Shown here: positions 6,766-7,851 of the stretch, piece by piece
Numbering within the stretch: the first letter of the stretch is position 1
Layout: every line of letters starts with the position of its first letter
Notes under the pieces: model-generated
What the model saw: only the letters and a program-made list of their open reading frames with translations
What the model was told of the DNA's origin: nothing
The model's database searches: none
DNA from: Bacteroidota bacterium
Lineage (GTDB): Bacteria; Bacteroidota; Bacteroidia; Cytophagales; Cyclobacteriaceae
Assembly: GCA_027297025.1 (NCBI GenBank)
Contig: JAPUIM010000043.1
Span: forward strand, 1 to 7,851
Direction: 5' to 3'
Length of the DNA stretch: 7,851 bases
Program-made: the position numbers and the translations under genes

Positions 6766-6799
6766 GACCAACTATTTTCAAATTTTCCACGTGTTGGTT
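6766..6799 (+). repeat. Dyad element copy 2 (GACCAAC-N20-GTTGGTT)
   Basis: Arms ACCAAC (6767-6772) and GTTGGT (6793-6798) flank 20 nt, the same geometry as the copy at 5460-5493. Shared inner bases include ATTT after the left arm, TTTT in the middle and CGT before the right arm. The copy ends 15 nt before the sigma factor ATG at 6815 and covers an alternative GTG start at 6791. Its place at the sigma gene start suits an operator or autoregulatory site, which is inference. Confidence 0.4.
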
Positions 6800-6814
6800 G
6801 AGAATTCCCGGATC

Positions 6815-7384
6815 ATGGCGGCTGTTGAAAGTGATAAGAACCTAAATAAACTTCTAGATGCCTGTAACAAAGGCCATAGGAGTAGTCAGGATGAGCTATA
6901 TAAAATGTTCTACGGATATGCTATGAGTATTTGTTTGAGGTATTCACGGGACCGGGAGGAGGCCAAAGAGATATTGAACGATGGGTTTTTGAAGATATTT
7001 ACCAAGATCCATAAATACACCATGGGATTGTCCTTTAAAGGATGGTTAAGAAGAATTATGATCAATTCGGCAATAGATCATTTCAGACGCAATGAAAAGC
7101 ATTATCACCATGTGGATATCACCTATGCCAAAACCGAAGAGATCAATGAAAACGCCATTGCTCTAATTTCGGAAAAGGAAATTTTTGGGGCCATTCAGGA
7201 CCTGCCTCCCTCCTACCGAATGGTTTTTAATCTATTCGCTATTGAAGGATTCAAGCATGAGGAAATTGCTCAAAAACTCAATATAGGTGTAGGAACTTCC
7301 AAGTCCAACCTTGCCATTGCCAGGACTAAATTGAAAAGAAAGTTATTAATCCAAAATCAAGAAAGGAATATCGGGAATGGATGA
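6815..7384 (+). CDS. ECF-type RNA polymerase sigma-70 factor
   Basis: A 189-residue two-domain extracytoplasmic-function sigma factor. Region 2 spans about 24-93: DELYKMFYGYAMSICLRYSR, then REEAKEILNDGFLKIFTKI (2.2, core RNA polymerase binding), FKGWLRRIMINSAIDHFRRN (about 74-93; 2.3/2.4, -10 recognition). Region 4 spans about 124-178: LPPSYRMVFNLFAIEGF, then HEEIAQKLNIGVGTSKSNLAIARTKL, the -35-binding helix-turn-helix. Length is normal for the class. I start at ATG 6815; an in-frame GTG at 6791 would add eight residues (LVENSRI plus the initiator) but lies inside the dyad repeat. The stop overlaps the start of the next gene by 8 nt, so the two are translated together, the standard layout for an ECF sigma and its membrane-bound regulator. 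The signal and regulon are unknown. Confidence 0.92.
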   Translation: MAAVESDKNLNKLLDACNKGHRSSQDELYKMFYGYAMSICLRYSRDREEAKEILNDGFLKIFTKIHKYTMGLSFKGWLRRIMINSAIDHFRRNEKHYHHVDITYAKTEEINENAIALISEKEIFGAIQDLPPSYRMVFNLFAIEGFKHEEIAQKLNIGVGTSKSNLAIARTKLKRKLLIQNQERNIGNG

Positions 7385-7851
7385 TAAAAGTTTTGATAAA
7401 TTTTTAAAGGATAAGGTCGAGAACTACCAGGATCCCACCTTTGATGAAAGTGCATTGAATGCCCTTCACCAACGGATGGATGCTTTGGGTTACGGTACAC
7501 CTTGGTATGTGCGGTATAATGGGGCAATCATGACTGCCGCCGCCTTGACCCTATTCACACTGATCAATTTCTTTATTCTAAGGTATTACAACCAACAAGA
7601 CCAGACGGAACTGGTTGCAGAGGTCGAAGGATTAAAAGGAGATCGAAAGCAGATACTTGATATGCAGCAACAGATAGTCGCCATGGGTACTATACATAGG
7701 GACACCGTGTACATTTATAATGAGGCCGAATTGTTGTACTACCAGCGAAAAGTGGCGGAAATGGATCGGTCGATAACCTCACTCCAGGCATCACAAATTT
7801 CAGCGCCAAGTACCGTGGGAAATTTGATCTATCTGGGCAATGGGGGCTCTA
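7377..7851 (+). CDS. Single-pass membrane coiled-coil protein, likely anti-sigma or sigma-partner (3' truncated)
   Basis: The frame opens at ATG 7377, overlaps the sigma gene stop by 8 nt and runs off the window with 158 complete codons visible. The other ATG at 7381 is in a frame that closes after eight codons. Residues 1-47 are charged and cytosolic-looking (DKFLKDKVENYQDPTFDESA, then LHQRMDAL). A transmembrane segment spans about 48-69 (ending TLFTLINFFILRYY). A Gln/Glu-rich probable coiled coil lies at 72-103. After RDTVYIY (108-114) a second helical stretch (about 116-138) leads into a Ser/Gly-containing segment. This topology and the coupling to an ECF sigma gene suggest an anti-sigma factor whose N-terminal segment holds the sigma. 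I see no zinc-binding HxxxCxxC motif, so it is not a classical ZAS protein. The function is inferred from context and the C-terminal domain is unseen. Confidence 0.72.
   Translation, partial: MDDKSFDKFLKDKVENYQDPTFDESALNALHQRMDALGYGTPWYVRYNGAIMTAAALTLFTLINFFILRYYNQQDQTELVAEVEGLKGDRKQILDMQQQIVAMGTIHRDTVYIYNEAELLYYQRKVAEMDRSITSLQASQISAPSTVGNLIYLGNGGS

Larger units (their letters stand above)
6413..6814. other. 402-bp gap between PAP2 and sigma factor genes
   Basis: Apart from the gene remnant and dyad copy 2, I see no intact gene in this stretch. The segment after the remnant (6701-6765) is AT-rich and should contain the sigma-gene promoter. No exact TAnnTTTG occurs; the closest string is TAACCTTTTG at 6722-6731, with the wrong spacing. 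GGCCGGC (6580-6586) and GCCGGCC (6616-6622) are complementary, but both lie in the remnant's coding frame and are explained by it. Confidence 0.4.

Noticed and set aside
5460..6799. Dyad elements as integron attC-like recombination sites
   Set aside because: AACCAAC and GTTGGTT differ from RYYYAAC and GTTRRRY by one base each, but the sites are only 34 nt long, lack the inner L boxes, and no integrase is present.
1..7851. tRNA, rRNA, CRISPR array or known riboswitch
   Set aside because: No cloverleaf-like sequence, regularly spaced direct repeats or recognisable aptamer core was seen on either strand by eye.

Overview
The window looks like a chromosomal segment of a Bacteroidota bacterium, probably a free-living Cytophagales-type lineage. 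The grounds are moderately AT-rich DNA, start codons without clear Shine-Dalgarno sequences, a TAnnTTTG-type promoter element, and the protein types present: an outer-membrane beta-barrel ending in an aromatic residue, an ECF sigma factor followed by a membrane-anchored partner, and an ArnT-like transferase with a MEARN signature that I associate with this phylum from memory. The phylum call is fairly safe. The order-level guess is not.

Layout. Bases 1-858 (+) hold the C-terminal part of an outer-membrane barrel protein. It converges on a four-gene operon on the minus strand (5360 down to 958). In transcription order the operon encodes a soluble GT2 polyprenyl-phosphate sugar synthase, a tandemly duplicated LAB_N membrane protein, a GT39/ArnT-like GT-C glycosyltransferase, and an O-antigen ligase/polymerase-type membrane protein. 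Gene junctions are -1, +13 and -4 nt, so the genes are tightly coupled. Divergent from the operon is a secreted or membrane PAP2 phosphatase (5606-6412, +). It is followed by a decayed remnant of a WEAGVDGA-motif secreted protein (about 6442-6700). An ECF sigma factor (6815-7384) and an overlapping gene for a single-pass coiled-coil protein (7377 to the window end), a likely anti-sigma or sigma-partner protein, finish the window.

How the genes fit together (inference). The operon has the shape of a three-component lipid-linked sugar modification pathway: GT2 charges a polyprenyl phosphate on the cytosolic side, a small membrane protein flips it, and a GT-C enzyme transfers the sugar on the periplasmic side. 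Here the usual GtrA or ArnE/F flippase position is taken by a double LAB_N protein of the PQ-loop/MtN3 superfamily. The ligase-type fourth gene and the PAP2 phosphatase next door, which may recycle polyprenyl phosphate or trim lipid A, point to outer-membrane glycolipid or LPS decoration.

The most unusual features are the LAB_N tandem protein in the flippase position, a 33-nt dyad element present in two similar copies upstream of the PAP2 and sigma genes, and the gene remnant between those genes.
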